Below are positions 1 to 8,543 of a DNA stretch of 64,000 bases, piece by piece (the stretch's first letter is position 1; the number at the start of each line of letters is the position of its first letter). Made by a program: the position numbers and the translations under genes. The stretch is from Acetobacterium fimetarium (GTDB taxonomy: Bacteria; Bacillota; Clostridia; Eubacteriales; Eubacteriaceae): positions 186,001-250,000 of the forward strand of contig NZ_WJBC01000001.1 of assembly GCF_014284475.1 (NCBI RefSeq), given 5' to 3'. The notes under the pieces were generated by a model that was given only the letters and a program-made list of their open reading frames with translations, ran no database searches and had not been told where the DNA came from.

Positions 1-1378
1 CCGCGCGGCGCTCCTTGTAGTCCGGATGGCTTTTGTCGCGCGCCTCCGAAAGCGTGATGCCGTACACCGCCGCCGTGGTCAGCGCGTGGATGTCGCCGCC
101 ATCGACAAAGACGCCTAGCATGTTCGGATCCCCGGTGAACCAGGCGCCGACGCGCAGCTCGATCTGGCTGTAGTCGACGCTGACCAGGGTGCAGCCCGGC
201 CGGGCCGTGAAGAAATCGCGGACGTTGACGCCGTGGCTGGCCCCCGCCGGCAGATTCTGGCAGTTGGGATTCTGGCTGGAGAAACGGCCGGTTTCGGCCC
301 CCAGCGGGAAAAAGCGGGTGTGAATCGCCAGCGTCACCGGGTTGATGCGCTGCTGCAGCCCGAGAATGTAGGTTTTGATCAGTTTGGCCAGCCCCCGGTA
401 ATCCCGGATGCCGCCCAGAAAATCCAGATGCTCCGGGTGATCCTCGCGGCAGTGGGCCAGCAACAGGCTGATCGCCTCGCCGTCCACCGAAGGCTTGCCG
501 GTTTCGGTGGCCTTGAGCACCGGCAGCGCCAGATCATTAAACAGATAGGCCTTGACGTCGTTGGTGGCGGCGTTCTCGCCCACCCGCACGGGCCGGCTGC
601 CACTATTTTCCAGCCGCTGTCGACAGCTCTGCAGCTGCGCACCGCCGGCATCGGCCGCCGCCTGAAGCCCCTCCCGATCCACCAGCACGCCGCGGTGCTC
701 CATCAGGGCAGTGAACAGCGCCACCGGACTTTCGATGGTGCGAACCAGCGCTTCGTGGGCGGGGATGTTCTGGGCAAACCACGCGTTTTCGATCCGGTAG
801 CAGCGCAGCGCCAGGTCCGCGTCACCGCAGGCGTAGGCGATGGTCGCATCATCCGCCGGGTCCAGATCCCGGAAGGAGCCGGTGCCGACAGTCTCGCCAT
901 AGCTGGGCAGCCACAGCGAGCACCATTCGTAGGCCAGGCCTTTGAGCCCGGCGTCCCGGAGGCCGCGAAAATGCTGCTCATCCTTTAACATCAGCTGGGC
1001 GCCGGCGATGGTATCGTAAACCGGGGGCACCAGGGTGATGCCCTGGGCCAGCAGAAAGCGGGCTTCAAAACTTAAATTATGGACGATTTTGGTGACGGCC
1101 GGGTTTTCAAAGACTCGCTGCCGCAGCCACGCCATGACTTCCAGGGGCGCCGCATTCGTCCCGCTTACATGCCGCAGCGGCACGTAGATGCCGCTGTGCT
1201 CAGCCACCGCCAGGGAAATCCCGACGATGTGGGCCTTGTGGGCGTCCAGCGCGGCCTCTTTTTCGTGGGCCCACAGCGGATTGGCTGCGGTCTCAAAATC
1301 AAAGGCGATCGCCGTCGCCGTGCCCAGGTATTCCTCCAGGATCCCAAGATCCGTGGTCATTTTATAATCGTTTTTCAT
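1..1378 (-). CDS. Family A DNA polymerase with 3'-5' exonuclease domain (5' part, runs off the window)
   Basis: An open frame of 459 codons starts at 1378 (ATG behind AAAGGA) and leaves the window at base 1. Residues 1-200 form a DnaQ-like proofreading domain: FDFET near residue 26 (Exo I), NLSFE near 97 (Exo II) and YACGDADL near 187 (Exo III). The polymerase part follows, with the TGRFSSQNPNCQNLP region and motif A as DYSQIELR near residue 410. The visible part starts directly with the exonuclease domain, so there is no N-terminal 5'-3' nuclease as in housekeeping PolI. That layout is typical of phage or mobile-element PolA enzymes, so the window may begin at the edge of such an element. 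The fingers, motif C and stop lie outside. All acidic exonuclease residues are present, so proofreading is probably functional. Confidence 0.88.
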   Translation of the reverse strand, partial: MKNDYKMTTDLGILEEYLGTATAIAFDFETAANPLWAHEKEAALDAHKAHIVGISLAVAEHSGIYVPLRHVSGTNAAPLEVMAWLRQRVFENPAVTKIVHNLSFEARFLLAQGITLVPPVYDTIAGAQLMLKDEQHFRGLRDAGLKGLAYEWCSLWLPSYGETVGTGSFRDLDPADDATIAYACGDADLALRCYRIENAWFAQNIPAHEALVRTIESPVALFTALMEHRGVLVDREGLQAAADAGGAQLQSCRQRLENSGSRPVRVGENAATNDVKAYLFNDLALPVLKATETGKPSVDGEAISLLLAHCREDHPEHLDFLGGIRDYRGLAKLIKTYILGLQQRINPVTLAIHTRFFPLGAETGRFSSQNPNCQNLPAGASHGVNVRDFFTARPGCTLVSVDYSQIELRVGAWFTGDPNMLGVFVDGGDIHALTTAAVYGITLSEARDKSHPDYKERRA

Positions 1379-1410
1379 CTTATCCTTTCAAGACTGTATT
1401 TTAAGTTACT

Positions 1411-1538
1411 AACGTTGGCTTCGCTGCCGGCTGACACGAAACAATGTGTCCACTGTACGGCGGACAGTTCTCCGAACTGTTCGCCTACACGTTACCAAAT
1501 TGTTTGTGTCAGCCGCCATCAAAGCGCTGATTGTTCGA
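1411..1538. repeat. Family A palindromic repeat, copy 1
   Basis: A ~130 bp unit with outer arms (GGCTTCGCTGCCGG ... CATCAAAGC) around a long central imperfect palindrome: TGTACGGCGGACAGTT, loop, AACTGTTCGCCTACACG. Related full copies are at 5322-5455, 23681-23808 and 28631-28757, with arm-only relics at 29096-29144, 48754-48790 and 51397-51439. It lies just upstream of the DNA polymerase gene. Confidence 0.8.
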
Positions 1539-1580
1539 TTCATTTGCATTGTATTGGGGTTGGCATCTTGCCTACGTTAA

Positions 1581-1684
1581 ATCCTGCCGACAATTGTCAC
1601 ATCGTGTTGTGTGCATCAAGGCGAACAGGCGATAGCCTGTACGAATTGCAAGCACACAACTGATTGACAATTGATCGGTAGGAT
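1581..1684. repeat. Family C nested inverted repeat
   Basis: Outer arms ATCCTGCCGACAATTGTCA and TGACAATTGATCGGTAGGAT pair almost completely. Inside them GTTGTGTGC pairs with GCACACAAC, and a small inner hairpin (ACAGGCGATAGCCTGT) sits at the centre. Related CCGACAATTG/CAATTGGTCGG arms occur at 5262-5305 and, separated by ~200 bp, around 11127-11333. The rest of the gap down to 1909 shows no gene. Confidence 0.65.
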
Positions 1685-1909
1685 GGTTCCCACGCTAACC
1701 TGTTTTAGCACAAATAAAAAACCGCATGTGCACAAACGTCTGGGGCCTCCCAAAAATTGTGAACATCCGGTATCTTAGTCGCTCTGCCTGCGCAGGCGCA
1801 TTTTAACTCAGTATGTTTCATCGTTAAATCCTCTATTCAATTATTTTGTTATATTGATTTTGGCGCCAAATTCTATTCACACGATCCTGACCGTCGCCTT
1901 TTCAGAACT

Positions 1910-2380
1910 TTATTCCAGCGTATACAGGCCCTCATACCGGTCCTGGTTGCATTTGATGGCCAGCACGACGTCGCCGTAGAGATGGTGATAATCGAGAATC
2001 CGCCGTTGGCACCGATGACAGTGACCGGGCTGCATCAGCTTGATCAACTGCCGATAGGCATCGGTTTCCGCCTGTACGTGCCGGGCCTTTCCCTCCCGGA
2101 TGACCATCAGCATCTTTCTGCTCCCGAGATTGCATTTGTAGCAGACAATCAGCGACGAATCATTCTGACTGACACCAAACAGCTTTCCGTAACAGTGGGG
2201 CGTTGACTTGCGCTTTCTCGTCGCGCCGAAGCTGCATTCGTGGTAGTGGGGACAGTGTACCGCTGCCATCGACGCCGCCGCGGTGCCAGCTGCTTTTTCT
2301 GCCGACAATGCCACCAGCCGGCGTGGCCTGCTTTTCTGATCCGGCCATCTTTCCCGGTCCAACTCTTTTTCTTTTTTCAT
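1910..2380 (-). CDS. Small Cys-rich, probably zinc-binding protein of unknown function
   Basis: A 156-residue protein that I do not recognise. It has four cysteine/histidine groups: HCPHYHEC and CYKCNLG in the first two thirds, then CHRCQRRILDYHH and a late KCN near the C-terminus. This suggests one or two zinc-ribbon-like knuckles. The N-terminus is very basic. I chose the ATG at 2380 because GGAAGGTG sits just upstream; an in-frame TTG at 2392 has no such site. It lies between the DNA polymerase and the toxin-antitoxin pair on the same strand, which hints at a mobile or prophage context, but nothing in the sequence proves a role. Confidence 0.55.
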   Translation of the reverse strand: MKKEKELDRERWPDQKSRPRRLVALSAEKAAGTAAASMAAVHCPHYHECSFGATRKRKSTPHCYGKLFGVSQNDSSLIVCYKCNLGSRKMLMVIREGKARHVQAETDAYRQLIKLMQPGHCHRCQRRILDYHHLYGDVVLAIKCNQDRYEGLYTLE

Positions 2381-2674
2381 TTCACCTTCCAATCGAAATC
2401 ATTCCGATGGATCAAAACTGAGACACTTTTTTATCCAAACGGATTCTGCAGAGTTAAACGCGCTTTCACCGCCCTTCCATTTATATCGTTTCTCAAACTT
2501 ATTGCGTTCAACGGTACCATTATATCAAACCTGTCAATCGTTTTCATCGTTTTTCAAGGGTATTATTTTGTTGTGTTTATTGCGAATCTGGCGACATGCC
2601 GGAAAAAAACGGGAGAAATTGTTGCATATCGGTTGATCCGCTCAATACCCGTACCGACCAATTGCGGCGGTATC

Positions 2675-2698
2675 AAAAAAGAGACCCCGAAGGGTCTC
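2675..2698 (-). terminator. Intrinsic terminator after the toxin gene
   Basis: Read on the minus strand, GAGACCC-TTCG-GGGTCTC forms a 7 bp stem with a stable UUCG-type loop, followed by TTTTTT. A second GAACCCC/GGGGTTC-type hairpin lies between it and the toxin stop codon. The 290 bp between this site and the Cys-rich gene shows nothing else recognisable. Confidence 0.85.
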
Positions 2699-2732
2699 CT
2701 GAACCAGCGGCTGGACTTCGTCCGCCGGGGTT

Positions 2733-2891
2733 CTACTTCATATATCGTTTTAATTGGTCGTAAAAGTTTTCACGCGTCACTGCCATGATCACGACTACCA
2801 CACATTCATCCTGGTATTCCAGCGTATAAGCGAGTTCATAATTAGATATTTTGCCGCTGGTGGAAGCATAATCAGCCCTGTCATGCATCAT
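2733..2891 (-). CDS. Very short RelE/ParE-like putative toxin
   Basis: A 52-residue frame starting at 2891 with ATGATG; its start overlaps the TGA stop of the antitoxin gene (ATGA), so the two are translationally coupled behind GGAGG. The C-terminal half reads YELAYTLEYQD, VVVVIMAVTRENFYDQLKRY, resembling the last strands and helix of RelE/ParE-fold toxins, where a Tyr or His and an Arg near this end are catalytic. Usual family members have 85-100 residues, so about half the fold is absent. The short form may be a real minimal partner or a 5'-truncated toxin. Gene order (antitoxin first, overlapping, common terminator) supports a type II toxin-antitoxin module. Confidence 0.6.
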   Translation of the reverse strand: MMHDRADYASTSGKISNYELAYTLEYQDECVVVVIMAVTRENFYDQLKRYMK

Positions 2892-3247
2892 TCCTCCGAA
2901 CCAAAAATATCATGATAGGTAGAATACTCGCCGTTGCCTTTTGCCGCTTCCGTTGCCTGGTCAAGCATTTTTTCGATGGCTGGTCGCACTTTTTTCTGTT
3001 CATCCTTGAATTTTTTCAATAATGCTTCGCCACTATATCCCTGAGCAATTAAATCAGCCAAAATCTGCTCAGCGAAATCACCACCCGTATTTTCCCTGAC
3101 GGGTTTCAATAAAATCATATTATTTTGAAGAATACACTCTGCTTCTTTACCAAAGCCCAATTCATCAAAATACTTTTGAGGAATCGTAATTTGTCGTTTG
3201 CCGGATATATGAATGGTCTTCCGTTCCAATACCGTTTCCTTTGACAT
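2888..3247 (-). CDS. AbrB/MazE-type antitoxin
   Basis: A 119-residue protein. Residues 8-50 form a SpoVT/AbrB swapped-hairpin DNA-binding domain (KTIHISGKRQITIPQKYFDE), and the rest is a helical, charged tail likely to bind the toxin. I place the start at ATG 3247, with GAGG upstream; an in-frame GTG at 3262 overlaps that site. The stop overlaps the start of the short toxin. By family analogy it would neutralise the toxin and repress its own promoter in the AT-rich stretch upstream (3250-3390). Confidence 0.8.
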   Translation of the reverse strand: MSKETVLERKTIHISGKRQITIPQKYFDELGFGKEAECILQNNMILLKPVRENTGGDFAEQILADLIAQGYSGEALLKKFKDEQKKVRPAIEKMLDQATEAAKGNGEYSTYHDIFGSEE

Positions 3248-3392
3248 TTCAAATAACCTCACTTTCTAAAAAAACAAAAGCATATTTTCCTAGTTTCCTT
3301 GAAATTATTATATCATGGAATTCAATGCTATTCAAACAAAATATCAGCAATCGACCGCACCCAGAAAAGGGCTTCTGCAAAAGCCTCGATTA

Positions 3393-3492
3393 TTGTCCGA
3401 GGCTGCTGATTATCCTGTGATGCGCGTTGTGGCAAACACGCAGCAGCGTGTCCGATCTCATGCGTGTCACGGATAATAGCAGCATCGGACAA
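3393..3492. repeat. Family B 100-nt hairpin, copy 1
   Basis: Begins TTGTCCGAGGCTGCTG and ends CAGCATCGGACAA, so the ends pair over ~20 bases with inner pairings. Two further copies of exactly the same length lie at 5127-5226 and 6996-7095. It sits 15 bp downstream of the citrate synthase stop. Confidence 0.8.
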
Positions 3493-3507
3493 CCGCACCG
3501 AACCCAA

Positions 3508-4875
3508 TCACTCCCGCTGTGCCAGCCCGATATAATCCTGCTCGGTCGAGACATTCAGGTAGGCCGGACGGATGATTTTATCCATATTGATCAGTTCCTC
3601 GAGGCGATGGGCGCTCCAGCCGACAATCCGGGCCACCGCAAACATCGGCGTGTACAGCTCCAGCGGAATATCCAGCATGCTGTAGACAAACCCGCTGTAG
3701 AAATCGACATTGGCACTGACACCCTTGTAGATCCGACGTTTGTCCGCGATCACTTCCGGGGCCAGACTTTCGATCATTGAATACAGCCGGAAATCATCCT
3801 CACGGTCTTTTTCTTGCGCCAGCTTCTCGACAAACTCCTTGAACACCTCGGCCCGCGGGTCCGAAATCGAATAGACCGCATGGCCCATCCCGTAAATCAG
3901 GCCCTGCCGGTCAAAGGCTTCGCGGTCGACGATCTTTTCGAGATACTGCCGCACCGCATCGCGGTCGGTGATATCGCCGACATGATTCCTGATATCGGTC
4001 ATCATCTCCACCACCTTGATGTTGGCCCCGCCGTGCTTGGGCCCCTTCAGCGACGTCAGCGCGGCCGCGATGACCGCATAGGTATCGGAACCCGACGAGG
4101 TCACGACGCGGGTGGTGAAGGTCGAATTGTTGCCGCCGCCATGCTCCATGTGCAGCACCAGGGCGATGTCGAGCACCCGCGCCTCGACCGCCGTATAACT
4201 GCGGTCCGGCCGCAGCATCGTGAGGATATTTTCCGCCGTCGACAGCGCCGGATCGGGCTGATGGATGTACAGACTGTCGCCGCGGTCATAATGATTGTAG
4301 GCGTGATAGCCGTAGACCGCCAGCATCGGAAAGACGCTGATCAGCTTGAGGCACTGCCGCAGCACATTTTCGATGGCCAGATCGGCGACGGCCTCATCGT
4401 AGGATGCCAGGGTGATGATGCTTTTGGTCATCGAGTTCATGATATCCCGGGTCGGCGCCTTCATGACCACGTCCCGGGTGAAGTTCGTCGGCAGCTTCCG
4501 GCAGGCCGTCAGATCGCTGCGAAACAGCGCCAGCTCCTCGCTGTTGGGCAGCCGCCCGAACAGCAGCAGATAGGTGACTTCCTCAAAGCCGAACCGTTTG
4601 GTCGCCACCATCCCCCGGATCAGGTCGATGATGTTGTAGCCGCGGTAAGTCAGCACCCCCTCGCAGGGCACACTGCGGCCATCAACCAGCTCGGCGGATT
4701 TGATCATCGAGATATTGGTGAGCCCGCACAGCACCCCCTTGCCGTCCTTGTCGCGCAGCCCCCGCTTGACATCGTGCTGTTCAAACAACTGCTTGTCGAT
4801 GAATGAATACTGCCGGCAGAGATCACCGTATTGATTCAGGTTGGTTGCATAATTGACGTTGTTTCGATTTTCCAT
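3508..4875 (-). CDS. gltA: Citrate synthase
   Basis: A 455-residue type I-like citrate/methylcitrate synthase. It condenses acetyl-CoA and oxaloacetate to citrate in the cytosol, feeding 2-oxoglutarate and glutamate synthesis. Visible family marks: LRGMVATKRFGFEEVTYLLL in the N-terminal third, the active-site His region MEHGGGNNSTFTTR, the KGPKHGGAN substrate loop, the second catalytic His in GMGHAVYSISDPRA, and NVDFYSGFVY near the C-terminus. The start at 4875 follows AAAGGAG. No aconitase or isocitrate dehydrogenase gene is next to it. It stands alone, between a family B hairpin downstream and the large direct repeat upstream. A methylcitrate synthase role cannot be excluded from sequence alone. 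Confidence 0.93.
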   Translation of the reverse strand: MENRNNVNYATNLNQYGDLCRQYSFIDKQLFEQHDVKRGLRDKDGKGVLCGLTNISMIKSAELVDGRSVPCEGVLTYRGYNIIDLIRGMVATKRFGFEEVTYLLLFGRLPNSEELALFRSDLTACRKLPTNFTRDVVMKAPTRDIMNSMTKSIITLASYDEAVADLAIENVLRQCLKLISVFPMLAVYGYHAYNHYDRGDSLYIHQPDPALSTAENILTMLRPDRSYTAVEARVLDIALVLHMEHGGGNNSTFTTRVVTSSGSDTYAVIAAALTSLKGPKHGGANIKVVEMMTDIRNHVGDITDRDAVRQYLEKIVDREAFDRQGLIYGMGHAVYSISDPRAEVFKEFVEKLAQEKDREDDFRLYSMIESLAPEVIADKRRIYKGVSANVDFYSGFVYSMLDIPLELYTPMFAVARIVGWSAHRLEELINMDKIIRPAYLNVSTEQDYIGLAQRE

Positions 4876-4902
4876 AAAAATTCTCCTTTATTTGGAATGA
4901 AA

Positions 4903-5234
4903 ACAAGGCAGTTGCGACTGACGCGCGGGCGGGTAATACCCGCCCCTACGGGGTGATGTATGACGCGGGGGTTTTTGCTCTGCTGCCCGGCATCATTTTG
5001 TAGGGGCGAATATCATTCGCCCGAGGACGTGGATTTTTTAACTGACGTTCGGCGTGAGATCGACGTTTCGGGCGGGTAATACCCGCCCCTACGGGATGAT
5101 GCCTTTCGATCCCACCGTCACTGCAATTGTCCGCGGTTGCTGCTTATCCGCTGATGCGCGTTGTGGCGGACATCTCGCAGAGTGTCCGATCTCATGCGTG
5201 TCAGGGATAACAGCAACAGCGGACAATGACGCCG
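4903..5234. repeat. ~332 bp direct repeat, left copy
   Basis: Nearly identical to 6772-7103 in the same orientation. Internal modules: the perfect palindrome GGGCGGGTAATACCCGCCC twice, a GGGCGAATATCATTCGCCC palindrome between them, and a complete 100-nt family B hairpin at 5127-5226. The copies flank the diguanylate cyclase gene and differ mainly around 4960-4985. No coding potential was recognised. Confidence 0.9.
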
Positions 5235-5261
5235 TCCCCCCCTGGCAAAACCGGCAAAGCA

Positions 5262-5305
5262 GTACCGACAATTGTAACATCGTGTTGTTAGCAATTGGTC
5301 GGTAC
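5262..5305. repeat. Family C inverted repeat
   Basis: GTACCGACAATTG and CAATTGGTCGGTAC are near-perfect 13-14 bp arms around an 18 bp centre containing CATCGTGTTG, which is shared with the copy at 1581-1684. Confidence 0.7.
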
Positions 5306-5321
5306 GGTTCAGTGCGTTAAA

Positions 5322-5455
5322 GGGCGAACAAAAGTTGCTTTGATGTCGGTTTACGCAACCAATTGTGTAACGTGTAGGCGAACAGTCGATAGACTGTCCG
5401 CCGTACAGTGTAACAATTGGTTCGCGTAAACCGGCAGCGAAGCTCACGTTACGTA
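5322..5455. repeat. Family A palindromic repeat, copy 2 (reverse orientation)
   Basis: Best-preserved copy: GGTTTACGCAACCAATTG on one side pairs with CAATTGGTTCGCGTAAACC on the other, enclosing GTAGGCGAACAGTC/GACTGTCCGCCGTAC. The whole fold spans ~85 nt. It ends 20 bp from the stop of the diguanylate cyclase. Confidence 0.85.
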
Positions 5456-5474
5456 CGGTTCCGGCGCCAGCCCG

Positions 5475-6707
5475 TCACCGCAGCTGGACGCTGTTGCGGC
5501 CCTTGCGCTTGGCCTCGTAGAGGGCTTCGTCCGCCCGGGAAACGATGATGTCGACCGCCGCATCACCGTGATAGGTGGCGACACCCAGGCTGACCGTGAT
5601 CCGCTTCGGCCGGCCAAAACGCCGCTCGTCCACCGCCTGGCGGATCTTCTGTGCCACCACCATCGCGCCGGCCGCATCCGTTTCCGGCAGGATGAACAGA
5701 AACTCCTCGCCGCCCCAGCGCCCGACGATGTCACGGCAGCGGATGCTGTCCCGAAAGATCTGCGCCAGTTCCACCAGCATCGCATCACCGGCCTGGTGCC
5801 CGAAATGATCGTTAACCCGTTTGAAATAATCGACATCCAGCATGATCAGAGAAAACGCCAGTCCCGTTTCCGTCGCCCGCTTGAACGCCGCTGCCAGGGA
5901 CCGATCCAGCCGAACCCGGTTGTACAGCTGGGTCAGCTTGTCAGTTTCCGAAAGCTTCTGGATTTCGTCGCGCAGCCGCGCCTTTTCCGTAATGTCACGG
6001 GTTACCCCGAGCAGTTCACGGAGTTGACCGTCCTCATCGTAGATGCCGGTCAGAATCGTATCCGTCCAGATGCGCCGGCCGTCCTTGCAGCGCTGCAGCT
6101 GTTCGTAGCGGATCGGCTGCAGTGGCTCGCCGGTGACGATCACCTGATTGACGATCACCATGATCCGTTCCATCACCTTGAGCATCTCCGGCGTAAAATA
6201 ATTGATTTCCCGATAATGGTTCATGACTTCATCCACCGCAAACCCGGTGATGCGTTCCACCGCCGGGCTGATGTAGGTGAAATTGCCGGCCAGATCGACG
6301 GTGGAAATGATGTCGTTGGCGTTGTCCATCAGCAAGCGATGTCTGGCTTCACTGTCTTTAAGTTTCTTTTCCAGCGCCGTCTCAATCTGTCGCGTCAGGT
6401 TGTCAAACACATTGGCATGATCCAGCACGACCTCCCGGCTGCTCGCCGCGGTGGCATGCGCGACAAAATCCCGGAAGTCGTTCTGGAATTGTTGCAGCGC
6501 TGCCAGCACAAACCCGTCCCCGTCAATGTCCCGGGACAGATCCCCCGCGCGCAGGCATGCGGCCGCCGCGCGGAGCTCCCGCAGGGTTTCGTCAAGCTCC
6601 CGGACATCGCCGTCACCGACAAAAGCCGCCGGCAGTTGTGCCGGCGCATCGCCGTCCTTCAGGAGCGTTTTTATGTAGTTCATCAGTGCCTTTGCATCGT
6701 CATTCAA
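5475..6707 (-). CDS. PAS-domain diguanylate cyclase
   Basis: A 410-residue soluble protein with no membrane segment. A helical N-terminal region (1-115) is followed by a PAS sensor domain (about 120-240, DNANDIISTVDLAGNFTYIS) and a GGDEF domain (250-410). The active-site motif is GGEEF at 332-336, and the product-inhibition site RxxD (R323-C-R-D326) lies five residues upstream, so a feedback-controlled c-di-GMP synthase is expected. The Mg-binding LDVDYFKRVNDHFGH segment is intact. The start at 6707 follows an AGGA-type site. It is the only gene between two ~332 bp direct repeats, and so may have moved or been duplicated with them. The ligand of the PAS domain is unknown. Confidence 0.9.
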   Translation of the reverse strand: MNDDAKALMNYIKTLLKDGDAPAQLPAAFVGDGDVRELDETLRELRAAAACLRAGDLSRDIDGDGFVLAALQQFQNDFRDFVAHATAASSREVVLDHANVFDNLTRQIETALEKKLKDSEARHRLLMDNANDIISTVDLAGNFTYISPAVERITGFAVDEVMNHYREINYFTPEMLKVMERIMVIVNQVIVTGEPLQPIRYEQLQRCKDGRRIWTDTILTGIYDEDGQLRELLGVTRDITEKARLRDEIQKLSETDKLTQLYNRVRLDRSLAAAFKRATETGLAFSLIMLDVDYFKRVNDHFGHQAGDAMLVELAQIFRDSIRCRDIVGRWGGEEFLFILPETDAAGAMVVAQKIRQAVDERRFGRPKRITVSLGVATYHGDAAVDIIVSRADEALYEAKRKGRNSVQLR

Positions 6708-6771
6708 TATGATTCATCCTCGTTTTTCGTAAAATCATTTGGTTTAATCATATCACAATCTGCTGATATTG

Positions 6772-7103
6772 ACAAGACAGTCGCGACTGACGCGCGGGCG
6801 GGTAATACCCGCCCCTACGGGATAATGCCGGACGCAGGTGTTTTAACGCTGCTGCCCGGCATCATTTTGTAGGGGCGAATATCATTCGCCCGGGAACGTG
6901 GATTTTTTAACTGACGTTCGGCGTGAGATCGACGTTTCGGGCGGGTAATACCCGCCCCTACGGGATGATGCCTTTCGATCCCACCGTCACTGCAATTGTC
7001 CACGGTTGCTGCTTATCCGCTGATGCGCGTTGCGGCGGACATCTCGCAGAGTGTCCGATCTCATGCGTGTCAGGGATAACAGCAACAGCGGACAATGACG
7101 CCG
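6772..7103. repeat. ~332 bp direct repeat, right copy
   Basis: Second copy of the unit at 4903-5234, same orientation, containing the same palindromes and a family B hairpin at 6996-7095. It lies between the diguanylate cyclase start and the end of the Fic gene. Confidence 0.9.
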
Positions 7104-7164
7104 CAACCCCTGCTAAGTTTATTATAGGTTCCCAGGCCGGGCTTTTCAATCTATATTTGCGCCG

Positions 7165-8334
7165 TCACGCCACAAAATACCGGTTCCGGTTGCCGTACCG
7201 GCGAACCCCCAGCAGTCCCAGCCCGGTAAACTTCAGCACAAAGCTGCGGATGGTCGCATAGGCCGCGTTCCCAAAGTCCTTTTCCAGCTGCTTGGTGGAA
7301 AACTCATCCTGTCCATAGGCGGCCAGCACAAACTCAAAGAGGGCTTTTTCCTTTTGCGTGATCCGCCCCTCCGCCAGCGCCGCCTCATAAACGGGCATGC
7401 CACCGGATTGCGCCGCCGGCAGGGGCGCAATCTTGTTATAAACCGACTCAATAAAATAAACCAGAAAGGGCGTCACGTCCAGCACCTGGCTGATGCGTCG
7501 ATTATCCTCGGTGCGGGTAAACGCCTGATAATACTGCTTTCTGGCCCGGTTGATCTGCTCAGAAAACGAGGCAAACAACGCCGCGGGATAGCCGCGCTGC
7601 ACCAGAAACCAGAGCTGCAGCAGCCTGGCCATCCGCCCGTTTCCGTCGAAGTAGGGATGGATATAGCCCAGATAGAAATGGATGATGGCACCTTTTTGCA
7701 GATCGTCGATCGGGTTTTCGCCGTTGATGAAGGCAACCAGCTGAGCCATTGCCTTCGGCAGCATCCCATGGGGCAAACCGGCATGCTCGATCCGGTCCCC
7801 CAGGATATAGACCGCATCCTGACGATAGTAGCTGCCGGGTTCCAGCCGGTTTTCGTCCGAAAGAAAATCACCCACCGTCATCAGATAGAGCTGATGGATG
7901 GCGTTCTCGGAGATCTGATTGGCCGGGTTGCTGATAAAATCCAGCCCCTTTTTCATGCCGAAAAGCCGGTGCTCGCTTTCATCCTTCGGCGCATAGCCGC
8001 ATAGAATGTGACGGATGCTCTCGCGGGAGGACGCGATATTTTCGATGGCCAGCGTCGACCCGATTTCATCGGTCATGGCGTTCAGGCCGTAGCGGCAGGT
8101 CTCCGGCGGTCGCGCCAGCAGGATCCGGGCCGACGCCAGGCTGACCTGCACCACGTTTTCCAGATAGACCAGCGGCTTGCCGTCAAAATCATTGAGGGGC
8201 AGTTTTTTGAACAACTTTTTCTCCAGCAACCGGATGAATTCGGACACGTCGGCCGGTGAATACTTGTGCTGCAGTCGTTTTAAATTGGTGATGTGTTTGT
8301 CTGACAACATGGCTGCAAATTTTTCCGCGTCCAT
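7165..8334 (-). CDS. Fic-domain protein (AMP transferase)
   Basis: A 389-residue Fido-superfamily protein. The catalytic motif [12 protein letters not shown] lies at residues 226-237 (HxFxDGNGRxxR complete). An N-terminal inhibitory helix motif, T94-L-A-I-E98-N99, fits the (S/T)xxxE(G/N) consensus, so this is a self-inhibited class II Fic. A DUF4172-like N-terminus precedes it and a winged-helix-like C-terminal domain (about 325-389) follows. It would transfer AMP from ATP to a Ser, Thr or Tyr of an unknown target. The ATG at 8334 follows GGAGG. A TGATACTATTTAGTATCA palindrome 16 bp upstream suggests an operator. Single gene; no separate antitoxin is visible. Confidence 0.9.
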   Translation of the reverse strand: MDAEKFAAMLSDKHITNLKRLQHKYSPADVSEFIRLLEKKLFKKLPLNDFDGKPLVYLENVVQVSLASARILLARPPETCRYGLNAMTDEIGSTLAIENIASSRESIRHILCGYAPKDESEHRLFGMKKGLDFISNPANQISENAIHQLYLMTVGDFLSDENRLEPGSYYRQDAVYILGDRIEHAGLPHGMLPKAMAQLVAFINGENPIDDLQKGAIIHFYLGYIHPYFDGNGRMARLLQLWFLVQRGYPAALFASFSEQINRARKQYYQAFTRTEDNRRISQVLDVTPFLVYFIESVYNKIAPLPAAQSGGMPVYEAALAEGRITQKEKALFEFVLAAYGQDEFSTKQLEKDFGNAAYATIRSFVLKFTGLGLLGVRRYGNRNRYFVA

Positions 8335-8349
8335 CGCGCACCTCCAGGC

Positions 8350-8367
8350 TGATACTATTTAGTATCA
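8350..8367. promoter_or_regulatory. Palindrome upstream of the Fic gene
   Basis: TGATACTATTTAGTATCA is an 18 bp near-perfect palindrome, followed by a further TGTATCA half-site. It lies between the Fic ribosome site and its likely promoter, so it is probably a repressor site; the protein that binds it is unknown. Confidence 0.5.
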
Positions 8368-8471
8368 ATTTGTATCAGTATAGCATAATAGCGCAAGAAT
8401 GCAAGCGAAAACTACCCGCCCATCCCAGCGCAACCGAACAAATAGCCATCAAACTTTTTTGCAAAGCCCGC

Positions 8472-8524
8472 TTGACATTTTATGCAAAGCGTACTATACT
8501 ATTGTTGCAAAGTATACTATGCAA
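8472..8524 (+). promoter_or_regulatory. Promoter and operator of the HTH gene
   Basis: TTGACA (8472-8477), 17 bp spacer, TATACT (8495-8500). Just downstream at 8505-8524 lies the palindrome TTGCAAAGTATACTATGCAA (18 of 20 bases symmetric), with a related TATGCAAAGCGTACTATAC inside the promoter spacer. The placement is typical of an autorepressor site. Confidence 0.75.
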
Positions 8525-8543
8525 ATCCACAGAAGGTGTTAAA

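Noticed and set aside
233-988. Long plus-strand frame over the DNA polymerase gene
   Set aside because: The opposite strand encodes clear polymerase and exonuclease motifs; this frame has no family resemblance and is a shadow.
2240-2788. 182-codon plus-strand frame
   Set aside because: Covers the Cys-rich gene, a terminator and the toxin gene on the other strand, with no ribosome site.
3814-4806. 330-codon plus-strand frame inside citrate synthase
   Set aside because: It is antisense to a well-conserved enzyme and its composition (His, Arg, Gln rich) is typical of a shadow.
4930-5100. CRISPR-like repeated palindromes GGGCGGGTAATACCCGCCC
   Set aside because: Only two copies per unit, irregular spacing, no spacer-repeat array and no cas genes.
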